Positions 34,334-42,789 of a stretch of 64,000 nucleotides of DNA are shown here, piece by piece. The translations under genes and the position numbers were made by a program. Under the pieces are notes generated by a model. It did no database searches. It saw only the letters and a list, made by a program, of their open reading frames with translations, and was not told the origin of the DNA. The stretch is from Marinitoga aeolica (GTDB taxonomy: Bacteria > Thermotogota > Thermotogae > Petrotogales > Petrotogaceae), in assembly GCF_029910535.1 (NCBI RefSeq), contig NZ_CP069362.1, positions 1,736,001 through 1,800,000 on the forward strand. The letters run 5' to 3'. Positions within the stretch are counted from its first letter, which is position 1, and each line of letters opens with the position of its first letter.

Positions 34334-35464
34334 ATGACTCATAAAAATGAGCAGAGATTAATATTTATTACAATATTTTTTCTTGCTATAATTGTAAATT
34401 CTATTCCGCCACTAATGACTACTTTACAATCTAATTATTCTATATCAATAGGTATATCATCTTTTATACCTCTTTCAAGAACTGTGGGAAATATTATTGT
34501 TTCTATTATAGGAGCATTTATTATTGCTATACTTGGGTTGAGAAACAGTATATTAATCGGGTTAGGTTTTGAAATAATAGGTATAATTTTGTTTATTTTT
34601 TCTTATAATGTTTATATTTTAATAATTTCAATGTTTTTTATAGGTGCATCAATGGGTCAAACTATTTTGTCTTTAATTTCAATGTTTGATCATTTGCCAG
34701 AAAAATACCAGAAATATGGACTGCTTCATGCTTTTTTTGGTTTTGGTGGTATAGTTGGGCCTTTAGTAATTTCCTATATTTTGAAAAATAAATTAAATTA
34801 TAAATTGCCATTTTATTTTTATTTAGTAACCTTTTTATTTATATTTCTATTTATGGTAATAAAAAAATCTCCTGAAAATGTTAAATATCGAGCATTTAAT
34901 TTTTTAGAAGCTTTTGGAGTATTAAGAAAAAAATTTGTTTTGTATATGATAACAATATTTATTTTATATTCTGGTTCTGAAATTGGGATAGTTACATGGT
35001 CATCAAATCTTTTTTATAATCACTTTCATTATTCTAAAGAATATGCATCTATTTTTATAAGTATGTTTTGGGTATTTTTTACTATTGGAAGGGTATTAAC
35101 CGATTTTCTTTATAATAAATTAAAAGTAAAAATTACGTTGATTTCAGCACTTTTTTCCGCTGGAGCGCTATCTTCGATTTTTTTTCTTGGTAATTATTCG
35201 CCATATATATTTTCATTCTTAGGTATTTTATTAGGTCCTATTTTTCCTGCAACACAGAAATATTTAAATTCAAATTTATCCCATAGAGAAGTTGGATTGG
35301 TTTCAGGTATGGTTTCTGTTGGTATTGGATTTGGTGCAGCTTCAATAACGACCACTATGGGATTTATAGGTGATTATTCAATAATATACAGTTATTTGAT
35401 TCCTATAATTTCATTTGTTTTGGTCTCAATAATTTCAATAAAAGTAATTAAGTTAAAAAAATAA
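34334..35464 (+). CDS. MFS transporter
   Basis: 376 residues with 11-12 membrane helices and the major-facilitator layout: a cytoplasmic loop between TM2 and TM3 (GLRNSILIG), a proline/glycine-rich TM4-TM5 (GASMGQTILSLISMFDHLPEKYQKYGLLHAFFGFGGIVGP) and a GRVLTDFLYNKLKVK loop between TM8 and TM9. Resembles the FucP/sugar-type group of small MFS carriers. Substrate not deducible. AAAGGAGGAAG precedes the ATG; single gene with its own promoter. Confidence 0.85.
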   Translation: MTHKNEQRLIFITIFFLAIIVNSIPPLMTTLQSNYSISIGISSFIPLSRTVGNIIVSIIGAFIIAILGLRNSILIGLGFEIIGIILFIFSYNVYILIISMFFIGASMGQTILSLISMFDHLPEKYQKYGLLHAFFGFGGIVGPLVISYILKNKLNYKLPFYFYLVTFLFIFLFMVIKKSPENVKYRAFNFLEAFGVLRKKFVLYMITIFILYSGSEIGIVTWSSNLFYNHFHYSKEYASIFISMFWVFFTIGRVLTDFLYNKLKVKITLISALFSAGALSSIFFLGNYSPYIFSFLGILLGPIFPATQKYLNSNLSHREVGLVSGMVSVGIGFGAASITTTMGFIGDYSIIYSYLIPIISFVLVSIISIKVIKLKK

Positions 35465-35606
35465 ACGAAATTCTCCAAAAAATGATTTTTGATAATTATA
35501 AATAGAAATATTCGTTTTCAATAACTCGATAGATTAAATAATAGAACTATGAAAAAAATTTCAAAGATGATATAGTATAATGGAAATAATTTTTGGAGGT
35601 GAAAAA

Positions 35607-36959
35607 ATGTTTAGTTTTTTTAAGATTGATAAAATCCCAGAAGATTATGATTTTTTAGATATTATGGTTGTAGATATATATGGGAAATTGAAACATGTAA
35701 CTTTACCTAAAAGCTATATAAGTGAAAAAATTTTCAAAGAAGGGATAGGTTTTGATGCATCTAATTATGGATTTGCAAAGGTTACAGATTCTGATATGGT
35801 TTCAATTCCTGATCTTGATAAGATATATCTGGAAGAAAATGATGGGATGAAAATAGTTCATTTGTTTTCAGATGTTATTAGTCCATCTATGGGAAAATTT
35901 TTTGATCAATATCCAAGAAGTATAGCAAAAGAAACATTAAAAAATATTAAAGAATCTAAAATTGCAGATGATATTAAGATGCTTGTTGAGCTTGAATTTC
36001 ATATTTTTGATGAAGTAAACTATAAAACATCAGAAACAGAATCATATTATAGTGTAGAAAATCCAGAAGGATTAGGAGAAGGGCATGATTATCCAAGGGC
36101 ACATGGTTCGGCATATCATTTAAACGATCCATATGATATTCATTTTCATTTAAGAAATGAAATAGTTAAAGTATTGGAAAATGCTGGGATTCCGGTGAAA
36201 TATCATCATCATGAAGTTGGAATTGCTCAGCATGAGATAGAATTAAATTTTATGAGTTTAGTGGATGCAGCGGATAATGTCACCTTGGCGAAATACCTAA
36301 TTAGAAGGATAGCAAATGAATATGGGTTATATGTAACATTTATGCCAAAACCGTTATACAATATGCCTGGAAATGGAATGCACGTACATCAATATCTTGA
36401 AAAAGAAGAAAAAAGTTTGTTTGTAGGGGATTCTTTATATAATTTAAGTGATTTAGCTTTAAGCTATACAGCTGGCATCTTATATCATAGTTTAAGTGGA
36501 TCATTACTTGCATGGTCTAATCCTTCAACAAATTCATATAAAAGATTAGTTCCTGGTTTTGAAGCTCCTATCTCTGCATCATTTTCAAAAGGAAGTAGAA
36601 GTGCCGCTATAAGAATTCCGGGATATTTAAGCAAGGCGGATACAAGAATTGAATTTAGAACAGGAGATGCTACAGCAAATGTATATTTCTTTTTATCAGC
36701 AATGGTATTAGCGGGGATTAATGGAATAAAAAATAATTATGATCCAGTAGAAATGGGATTTCATTCTAAAGGGGAAAATGAAAAAGAATTTCCATTGGAT
36801 TTAAAGAATGTCATGAAAGGCCTTAAAAAAGATAATGAATATTTAAAAACTTTTCCAGAGTCTTTGATAAATAAGTGGATTGAGATAAAACAGAAAGAAG
36901 CTAATATGATTTATTCAATACCTTTACCAAAAGAGTTTGAGTTATATTTTGAATTGTAA
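35607..36959 (+). CDS. glnA: Glutamine synthetase, type I
   Basis: 450 residues. ATP-dependent synthesis of glutamine from glutamate and ammonia; forms dodecamers in the cytoplasm. Beta-grasp N-domain (residues 1-100), then the catalytic domain with the metal ligands in VELEFHIFD, HHHEVGIAQHEIELNF, PGNGMHVHQYL and RIEFRTGDATAN. The adenylylation-site region of the E. coli type is absent, pointing to the GSI-alpha or a related feedback-regulated group. The start is ATG 35607, following TGGAGGTG; a longer start at 35580 would include the ribosome site. TATAAT at 35576-35581 suggests a very short leader. Confidence 0.93.
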   Translation: MFSFFKIDKIPEDYDFLDIMVVDIYGKLKHVTLPKSYISEKIFKEGIGFDASNYGFAKVTDSDMVSIPDLDKIYLEENDGMKIVHLFSDVISPSMGKFFDQYPRSIAKETLKNIKESKIADDIKMLVELEFHIFDEVNYKTSETESYYSVENPEGLGEGHDYPRAHGSAYHLNDPYDIHFHLRNEIVKVLENAGIPVKYHHHEVGIAQHEIELNFMSLVDAADNVTLAKYLIRRIANEYGLYVTFMPKPLYNMPGNGMHVHQYLEKEEKSLFVGDSLYNLSDLALSYTAGILYHSLSGSLLAWSNPSTNSYKRLVPGFEAPISASFSKGSRSAAIRIPGYLSKADTRIEFRTGDATANVYFFLSAMVLAGINGIKNNYDPVEMGFHSKGENEKEFPLDLKNVMKGLKKDNEYLKTFPESLINKWIEIKQKEANMIYSIPLPKEFELYFEL

Positions 36960-36961
36960 AC

Positions 36962-36992
36962 AAATAACCTGCGCTTTTGCGCAGGTTATTTT
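36962..36992 (+). terminator. Terminator of glnA
   Basis: AAATAACCTGCGC-TTTT-GCGCAGGTTATTT followed by TT: a 13-pair perfect stem three bases after the stop codon. It can also stop the convergent glutaredoxin transcript. Confidence 0.93.
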
Positions 36993-37011
36993 TAAAAAGG
37001 TAAAATAATTA

Positions 37012-37251
37012 TTATATTCCCAACAATCTTTCGATTTTTGCCTTATCGAACCCAACAATTGTTTGATTGCCAATTTCAATTACAGGAACTCCCATTTGTC
37101 CTGTTTTTCTTACCATTCTTTCAGCAGCTTTTTGATCTTTTTCTACATTGTATTCTTTAAAAGGGATACCCAGTTCTTTAAAGAATCTTTTTGCTTTTTT
37201 ACACCATGGACATCTTGATGTTGTATATATAGCAATTTTTATATGAGCCAC
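37012..37251 (-). CDS. Glutaredoxin-like protein
   Basis: 79 residues, single thioredoxin fold. Active-site TTSRCPWCKKAKRFF (Cys14-Cys17, CPWC rather than CPYC) and the cis-Pro/GSH-binding end GVPVIEIGNQTIVGFD. NrdH/YruB-like small redoxin that passes electrons in the cytoplasm. GTG start with AAGGAGGGG before it. Its promoter region is next to MITE-like copy 2 and a long palindrome. Confidence 0.9.
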   Translation of the reverse strand: MAHIKIAIYTTSRCPWCKKAKRFFKELGIPFKEYNVEKDQKAAERMVRKTGQMGVPVIEIGNQTIVGFDKAKIERLLGI

Positions 37252-37289
37252 ACGAACCCCTCCTTAATATTATATACAAATTGTATATA

Positions 37290-37431
37290 CCTAAAATATT
37301 TTAAATTATTCGAACCAAAATATTTATATTAAAAATTTTTCATTTTTGCGAAGCTAAGGTTTGGGAATTTTTAAGTATTAGCTTATATTATTTTTTTAGA
37401 AAATGCTTTGTCGGCAGTCTATGACATTAGA
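37290..37431. repeat. MITE-like intergenic repeat, copy 2
   Basis: Shorter copy of the element at 50792-51027: shared CGAACCAAAATATTTAT, TTTTGCGAAGC, GGTTTGGGAATTTTTAAGTATT, ATATTATTTTTTTAGAAAATGCTTTGT and CAGTCT. It is flanked by two identical 19-bp palindromic sequences, TATATACAAATTGTATATA (37271-37289 and 37432-37450). The left terminal repeat of copy 3 is not present here, and about ten extra bases separate the CAGTCT end from the right 19-mer, so this copy is truncated or rearranged. Confidence 0.65.
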
Positions 37432-37458
37432 TATATACAAATTGTATATATCTAATGT
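37424..37458. other. 35-base perfect palindrome
   Basis: ACATTAGATATATACAA and its reverse complement flank a single central A. It sits between the glutaredoxin and STAS genes and may be a terminator, operator or the target of the repeat element. A related half-size palindrome lies at 37271-37289. Function unknown. Confidence 0.5.
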
Positions 37459-37510
37459 TATTTATGCCATATAATATTTAAAATTAAAAGCACTTTTTGT
37501 TAAAAATAAA

Positions 37511-37534
37511 AAAATCTTCCCGAAGGAAGATTTT
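37511..37534 (-). terminator. Terminator overlapping the STAS gene stop
   Basis: AAAATCTTCC-CGAA-GGAAGATTTT: the stem includes the stop codon of the STAS gene and is followed on the minus strand by T-rich sequence. Confidence 0.85.
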
Positions 37535-37847
37535 AATCTACATTATATTCCTTTACAGGAATTATCTTATCTAATCTAACAATTTCAATTACTTTTTTTA
37601 CATTTTCATTTCTTACATTGTGAAGTTCCATTGAACCACCTTTTTTCTTATAATTCATGAAAAAATATAAAATTCTTCCTAACCCACTACTATCAATATA
37701 ATCTAAATCTGACATATCTATAAATATTCTTTTTATTCCGTTTTCTGCTAATTCATTTAATTCATCTCTTAACTCTTCAGAGTTATTTATGTCGATTCTT
37801 CCCTGTAAAAAAATTGTTGCACTATTTCCATAAATTTCTTTTTTCAT
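37533..37847 (-). CDS. STAS-domain anti-sigma factor antagonist
   Basis: 104 residues, a single SpoIIAA-like STAS domain: ATIFLQGRIDINNSEELRD at the N-terminus and the phosphorylatable Ser in MSDLDYIDSSGLGRIL (about residue 58). Such proteins bind an anti-sigma kinase and are switched by Ser phosphorylation. No kinase or sigma gene lies nearby. The ATG at 37847 is used because AAGGAGGAAT lies before it; the longer frame starts inside the terminal region of the amylase gene. Confidence 0.9.
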   Translation of the reverse strand: MKKEIYGNSATIFLQGRIDINNSEELRDELNELAENGIKRIFIDMSDLDYIDSSGLGRILYFFMNYKKKGGSMELHNVRNENVKKVIEIVRLDKIIPVKEYNVD

Positions 37848-37891
37848 GATATTCCTCCTTCCACTCTTACATTTTATTATATCACAAAAAA

Positions 37892-39880
37892 TCATAATTT
37901 TTTAAATGCAATGGCAGTTTTTTCTGGTATATTTCCCTTTATTATGCCATTATATGCTTCAATTTCTTTAAATTCAACACTTTTTGTATTAAAAACAACT
38001 TTTAATTTACCATTTTTAATTTCTGAAAGCCATACGGGAATTTCAAATTTATAAGGTGTATCATTAATATTGATAATAACAACAATATGTTCATTATTAT
38101 TCCATATTCCATAGGATATAAAGCCTTTATCCCATTTTAAGAATTCTAAAGATCCGTTTCTTAAGGAAAAATGTTCTTTATAGAATTGTATCATATTTTT
38201 CATAAAAGTCAAACGATTTTGATATTCAGTTTCATTTAATTTTTCCCATGGAAATGTTCGTCTGTTATCAGGATCTGTCCATCCGGCCAATCCAATTTCA
38301 TCACCATAATATAATCCAGGAGCCCCGGGGAGTGTAAATGACATCAAATAACCAATTTTAAATATTTCCCAATCAATGTTATTTTCAGCTTCTTTATGAC
38401 CTGCAGAATATACTCGGCCAATTTTTTTTGTGGTTCGAGTGGCCCATCTTGAATGATCATGGTTGCTCAATTGATTTAAAGAAACATATTTTGAGTTTAA
38501 AGGCAATTGACTCCATGCCCATCTTAAATGATTAATAAACCATTCAGAATTTCCTATCAAGTCAGGTTTAAAATCATCATTGTGTTTTTCTGTGCCTGTT
38601 AAGAAGTAACTTATTGGATCCATAGAACCAATATAATTCATAACTCCATCCCAGGAAAGATTTTCTATCCACTCTTTTGGTGATTCATAATCTTCTGCAA
38701 AAATAATAGCATCTTTATTTGCTCTTTTAACAATTTTTCTAAAATATCTCCAGAATGTTTTGTTAACAGATTTTCTTTTTCCAAGATCTCTGGCAACATC
38801 AAGTCTCCAACCATCAGCATTATATGGGTGACTAACCCATTTTTTGCCAATTTCAGAAATGTATTTCCATACAAGCATTGTTTTATCATAATTTAATTTT
38901 GGTAATGATTTGTATCCCCACCATCCTTCATATCCATCTTTATTCCAATAGAAATATTCAGATTCTGGAACATTTGGATTATTTGCAACACCAATATCTT
39001 CTCCATATATTTTATATTCATTAACCCATCTATGGTAAGAACCACAATGATTAAATACACCATCTAACACAATTTTAATATTCCTTTTATGTGCTTCATC
39101 CACTAATTTCTTAAATAATTTATCACTTTCAATTAAATTTTTTTTAGAGGTGGTTCTAATTTTATATTTTTCTTCCATATTATTTGTATCTTCAATAATT
39201 ATTCCTAAATGTGGATCTATATGGTCATAGTCCTGAGTATCATATTTGTGAGGGCTTGGAGAAACAAATATTGGGTTTAAATATATTACCTCAATACCAA
39301 GGTCTTTAAGATAATCTAATTTATCTATTATACCCTGTAAATCACCACCATAAAATTCTTTATGCCCTTTGGTAGGATGGGGTAGCTCATTCCATTGTTT
39401 TTTCTTTATGGGTTCTCCATCATAAATATATTCACCATCAACAGGATCATTTGAAGGATCTCCGTTATAGAATCTATCAGGGAATATTTGATAGTAAATA
39501 GCACCAATAGCCCATTTTGGGACTTCGAATTCAGGGATAATAACAAAATCTTCAATATGCCTATTCTCAACAATTCCTCTGGCATCGTATTTTATTTTTT
39601 TGTTATGATTTATAAAATTTAATTCGAAATGATATCTTATAAATCGTTCTGTTAATAAAAAATTACTGGAGAAATACCAAAATAGTTCATTTTCATTTTC
39701 TAAATGCATAGGAGTATGTTTGTATTTATTTGAATTTTTTTGTGTTAAAAGATATAAATTACCAGAAACTTTACCATATTTTTTTGGAACTCTTATTTTA
39801 ATAGTAACTTCATCTCCGATTTTTGGATTAGTTGGATTTAAAAAATTTTCACTTTGATCGGAGTATATACCAAGAATCAT
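37892..39880 (-). CDS. Cytoplasmic alpha-amylase family enzyme (GH13; neopullulanase/cyclomaltodextrinase-like)
   Basis: 662 residues, no signal peptide. An N-terminal beta domain (about 1-120, CBM34-like) precedes the (beta/alpha)8 barrel. GH13 signatures: region I DGVFNHCG (about 270), region II GWRLDVARD (nucleophile Asp, about 357), region III IIFAEDYE (acid Glu, about 390), region IV LSNHDHSR (about 470), plus YLNPIFVSPSPHKYDTQDY. Domain order and intracellular location fit hydrolysis of short maltodextrins or cyclodextrins. The start is ATG 39880 with GGAGG before it; the longer start overlaps the ABC-F gene. Confidence 0.92.
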   Translation of the reverse strand: MILGIYSDQSENFLNPTNPKIGDEVTIKIRVPKKYGKVSGNLYLLTQKNSNKYKHTPMHLENENELFWYFSSNFLLTERFIRYHFELNFINHNKKIKYDARGIVENRHIEDFVIIPEFEVPKWAIGAIYYQIFPDRFYNGDPSNDPVDGEYIYDGEPIKKKQWNELPHPTKGHKEFYGGDLQGIIDKLDYLKDLGIEVIYLNPIFVSPSPHKYDTQDYDHIDPHLGIIIEDTNNMEEKYKIRTTSKKNLIESDKLFKKLVDEAHKRNIKIVLDGVFNHCGSYHRWVNEYKIYGEDIGVANNPNVPESEYFYWNKDGYEGWWGYKSLPKLNYDKTMLVWKYISEIGKKWVSHPYNADGWRLDVARDLGKRKSVNKTFWRYFRKIVKRANKDAIIFAEDYESPKEWIENLSWDGVMNYIGSMDPISYFLTGTEKHNDDFKPDLIGNSEWFINHLRWAWSQLPLNSKYVSLNQLSNHDHSRWATRTTKKIGRVYSAGHKEAENNIDWEIFKIGYLMSFTLPGAPGLYYGDEIGLAGWTDPDNRRTFPWEKLNETEYQNRLTFMKNMIQFYKEHFSLRNGSLEFLKWDKGFISYGIWNNNEHIVVIININDTPYKFEIPVWLSEIKNGKLKVVFNTKSVEFKEIEAYNGIIKGNIPEKTAIAFKKL

Positions 39881-39884
39881 ATAA

Positions 39885-41684
39885 TCATCCTCCAATGTTC
39901 TCTAATTCCTGTAATTCAAGAATTATATTATTTTCTCTTTCAGAAATGTTTTCAAGTTGTTTTTCTAACATAGCTTTTTCTTTCTCTAATCCTATCAGTT
40001 TTTGATAATTTTGAGAATAAGAAAGCATTAATGTTTCAATATTTTCAATTTGAAGTATAATCTCTTCAAATTGTTTTTCTAAAAAAATTTTTTCTCTTTG
40101 AAGAGATTTTATCTTATTTTTAATTTTTTTGTTCATTTTATAATTGATATTTTCTTTGTTTTCTTTTTTTATTTTAAAAGAATCATTCAATAATTCTGGT
40201 AAAACAGCATCAAAAGACTTATGTTCTAATATCTTGCCATTTTTTATTAAAAATAATCTATCGGAGATATTTTTTATTAAATTTTCGTCATGAGAAACCA
40301 TAATTATTGAACCTTTAAATTCTTTTAGCGTCTCCTCTAAAGTTTGAATTGTAAAAATGTCCAGATGATTTGTAGGTTCATCCAGTATTAATACATTGGG
40401 TTTTTGTAATATGACTTTAGCAAGAGCTAATCGCGTTAATTCCCCTCCACTGAGAGTTTCAACACTTTTAAAGACATCATCACCAGTAAAACCAAAGCGG
40501 CCTATATATTTTCGAACTTCGAAATCCTGCCATTCTGGAACATCTTTCCATATAATATCCATTATATTTAATGATTTATTTAGTGAAGAGATAACCTGGT
40601 CTAAATAACCAATTTTAATATTATATCCCCAATTAATCTCTCCTTTATTTGGTTTTATTCTATTCATAAGCAATTTTAATAATGTGGATTTTCCGCTTCC
40701 GTTTTTTCCAAGGATAGTGATTTTTTCACTTTCATTAATTTCAAAATTAATATTCTTTAATATAATTTTTTCAGAAGTATATCCGAAAACTAAATTTTTA
40801 ACTTCCAGTACTTTATATCCAGTTCTATTTGGTTCTGGGATTTTAATCTTTATTGCTTGTTCTTCTTTTAAAGAACTAATCTCTTCATATTCTTTTAGGA
40901 GCTTATCTCGTATTTTTTCTCTGAGTTTTGCCTGTCTCATCATTTTTTCTGTTCCCCATTTTCTAAAACGCTCTATCATTGCATTTAATCTTTCAATTTC
41001 TTTTTCCATATTCTTTTTTCTGGTAGTAATATTTATGAGCATATTTTTTCTATTATTCAAATACTGATCGTAATTGCCTTTGAAATCCCACACTTTAAAA
41101 TTATTTATCTCCCAGAATCGATTAGACAATTCTTTTATAAATTTTCTATCATGTGAAACAAAAATTAAAGCTCCTTTATAATTTTTTAAATAATTAATTA
41201 GCCAATTAATGGAATATAAATCCAAATGATTGGTTGGTTCGTCTAATATCAATAAGTTATAATCTCCTGCAAGGACTCTTCCTAAGCTAAGTCTTGTTAA
41301 TTCCCCGCCGCTTAACGAGTTTATTTTTCTTTCCCATTCAAATTCTTCAAAGCCCATGCCTTTTAATACAGAACGTACTATTTTATTTTTCATTTCCTCA
41401 TTAATATTTTTTTCAATTTCTTTTAATACATATTCAAAGAGAGTAAGGTTTAATTCATCGGCTCTGAATTGTTTTAAATAACCTATTTTTAAATTTTTTG
41501 TTCTTAATACAGAACCCTCCAATGGTTCTATTTCGCCGTTTATAATTTTTAATAATGTTGTTTTTCCAGAACCATTAGGGCCAATAAGGGCTATTCTATC
41601 ATGTTCATAAACAGACAAATTGACATCATAAAAGATGTCTTGAGTGCCAAAATTATGAGAGACATTTTCTATTTTAAAAAGCAT
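39885..41684 (-). CDS. ABC-F family ATPase
   Basis: 599 residues, two ABC domains without membrane segments: Walker A GPNGSGKTTLLK and signature LSGGELTRLSLGRVL in the first half, GKNGSGKSTLLK and LSGGELTRLALAKVIL in the second; Walker B LLILDEPTNHLDLYS and VLILDEPTNHLDIFT. The interdomain linker (about 230-300) is helical and charged, and a coiled coil follows the second domain (about 520-599). ABC-F proteins act on ribosomes (translation factors or antibiotic protection), here nearest the Uup/YdiF type. Overlapping or abutting spacing links it to the GH13 gene downstream. Confidence 0.9.
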   Translation of the reverse strand: MLFKIENVSHNFGTQDIFYDVNLSVYEHDRIALIGPNGSGKTTLLKIINGEIEPLEGSVLRTKNLKIGYLKQFRADELNLTLFEYVLKEIEKNINEEMKNKIVRSVLKGMGFEEFEWERKINSLSGGELTRLSLGRVLAGDYNLLILDEPTNHLDLYSINWLINYLKNYKGALIFVSHDRKFIKELSNRFWEINNFKVWDFKGNYDQYLNNRKNMLINITTRKKNMEKEIERLNAMIERFRKWGTEKMMRQAKLREKIRDKLLKEYEEISSLKEEQAIKIKIPEPNRTGYKVLEVKNLVFGYTSEKIILKNINFEINESEKITILGKNGSGKSTLLKLLMNRIKPNKGEINWGYNIKIGYLDQVISSLNKSLNIMDIIWKDVPEWQDFEVRKYIGRFGFTGDDVFKSVETLSGGELTRLALAKVILQKPNVLILDEPTNHLDIFTIQTLEETLKEFKGSIIMVSHDENLIKNISDRLFLIKNGKILEHKSFDAVLPELLNDSFKIKKENKENINYKMNKKIKNKIKSLQREKIFLEKQFEEIILQIENIETLMLSYSQNYQKLIGLEKEKAMLEKQLENISERENNIILELQELENIGG

Positions 41685-41705
41685 TTATTTCACCTCGTTG
41701 CATAA

Positions 41706-42422
41706 TTATAGCATTAAAATTTTAAATTTATAAACACCCAAAAAATATTTATTATTTTCAACTGGAAGCCATGAAGGATCAAATTTAAAAAAATCTTTCA
41801 ATTTAACGATTTTTATATATCCGCCACCTTCTATTGGTCCTGTATGATATATAAGATAATTTTCATTATTATATTTTACAAACACCATTAAATGATAAGG
41901 ATATTCAGGATCCTCTGGATGGAAAAACGCAAGAATATCTCCAGATTTTGCTTTGTTTATATCTTTTGTAATAAAATCCAAATTATATTCTATTAAATAT
42001 CTTGCAGTAACATATGAAGAAAAATCTTCATTTATTTTATTTAAATCAAATATTCCATCTCTTTTTCTAAAAATTTTAACTCCTAAATATGGAACATTTG
42101 AGTAATTATATCTCAAATCCTCGAAAATAGGACCATCATATTGATTCTCTGAAATCCACTTTACATCATGCTTTTTTAATGTTTCTTTATATGCATATTT
42201 TACAAGTCCTGAACAATCTCTATAATTTTCTGGCAAATTATTCTTCAAAGCAGTATTTATAACTATATTGGTAAACCAACTTCTAAATATTTTGCTTTCT
42301 TCCTCATTAAATTCAAGAGAATCTTCAAAACCATTTAGATTTTTATCTATAGGAATATACTCTTTTTTACAACTAATAAATAAAAAAAGTATAAAAATAA
42401 TTATAATATATATTCTTTTCAT
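41706..42422 (-). CDS. DUF1175 (YfaT-like) lipoprotein, NlpC/P60-like fold
   Basis: 238 residues. Lipoprotein signal ends LFISC (Cys about 18). The domain has RDCSGLVKYAYKE (candidate nucleophile Cys, about residue 70) and, far downstream, YPYHLMVFV (candidate His, about 181), with AKSGDILAFF between them, the pattern of NlpC/P60-type papain-fold hydrolases. In proteobacteria the YfaT family is encoded with the alpha-2-macroglobulin homologue YfaS, and here too the A2M gene is two genes upstream in the same operon. Periplasmic, membrane-anchored; probably trims peptide or peptidoglycan near the A2M protein. Confidence 0.82.
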   Translation of the reverse strand: MKRIYIIIIFILFLFISCKKEYIPIDKNLNGFEDSLEFNEEESKIFRSWFTNIVINTALKNNLPENYRDCSGLVKYAYKETLKKHDVKWISENQYDGPIFEDLRYNYSNVPYLGVKIFRKRDGIFDLNKINEDFSSYVTARYLIEYNLDFITKDINKAKSGDILAFFHPEDPEYPYHLMVFVKYNNENYLIYHTGPIEGGGYIKIVKLKDFFKFDPSWLPVENNKYFLGVYKFKILML

Positions 42423-42423
42423 T

Positions 42424-42789
42424 TTAAAATCCCAATTCCTTTATATATATCTCTTGATATTGATAATTCATCTCATAGAAATTGGTTAAATAATAATGAT
42501 ATAGTTCATGAATAAGCGTTTTTCTAAAAATGTTTAGTCGCTTTAATACGTAAAATGGTTCAGCAATTATAATATTTTTTTCTGGATCATAAATAGCTGC
42601 TTTTGAATATGGCTGATTTGTTAATAAGTTATATTCATATAATGTATCCGCCTCTATAATTATCACTTCAAATTTCTTATCAAAAGTATAATCTAAATCT
42701 ATATTATTTGGATAAATATGGATTTTATATCCAAATCCAAATAAATTAATTATCATAAATATGAATATTAAAAATTTTCGAGCTTCCAT
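42424..42789 (-). CDS. Small secreted HExxH metallopeptidase-like protein
   Basis: 121 residues, not recognised by family. An N-terminal signal segment (ARKFLIFIFMIINLFGFG) is followed by a short domain containing RKTLIHELYHYYL (about residue 95), an HExxH zinc motif, and a conserved-looking aromatic C-terminus. The second Glu/His ligand is unclear; the Glu in EMNYQYQE is a candidate. The gene overlaps the 3' end of the A2M gene by 44 bases and ends one base before the DUF1175 gene, so it belongs to that operon. A small protease coupled to an A2M-type protease trap is suggestive but its activity is unproven. Confidence 0.65.
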   Translation of the reverse strand: MEARKFLIFIFMIINLFGFGYKIHIYPNNIDLDYTFDKKFEVIIIEADTLYEYNLLTNQPYSKAAIYDPEKNIIIAEPFYVLKRLNIFRKTLIHELYHYYLTNFYEMNYQYQEIYIKELGF

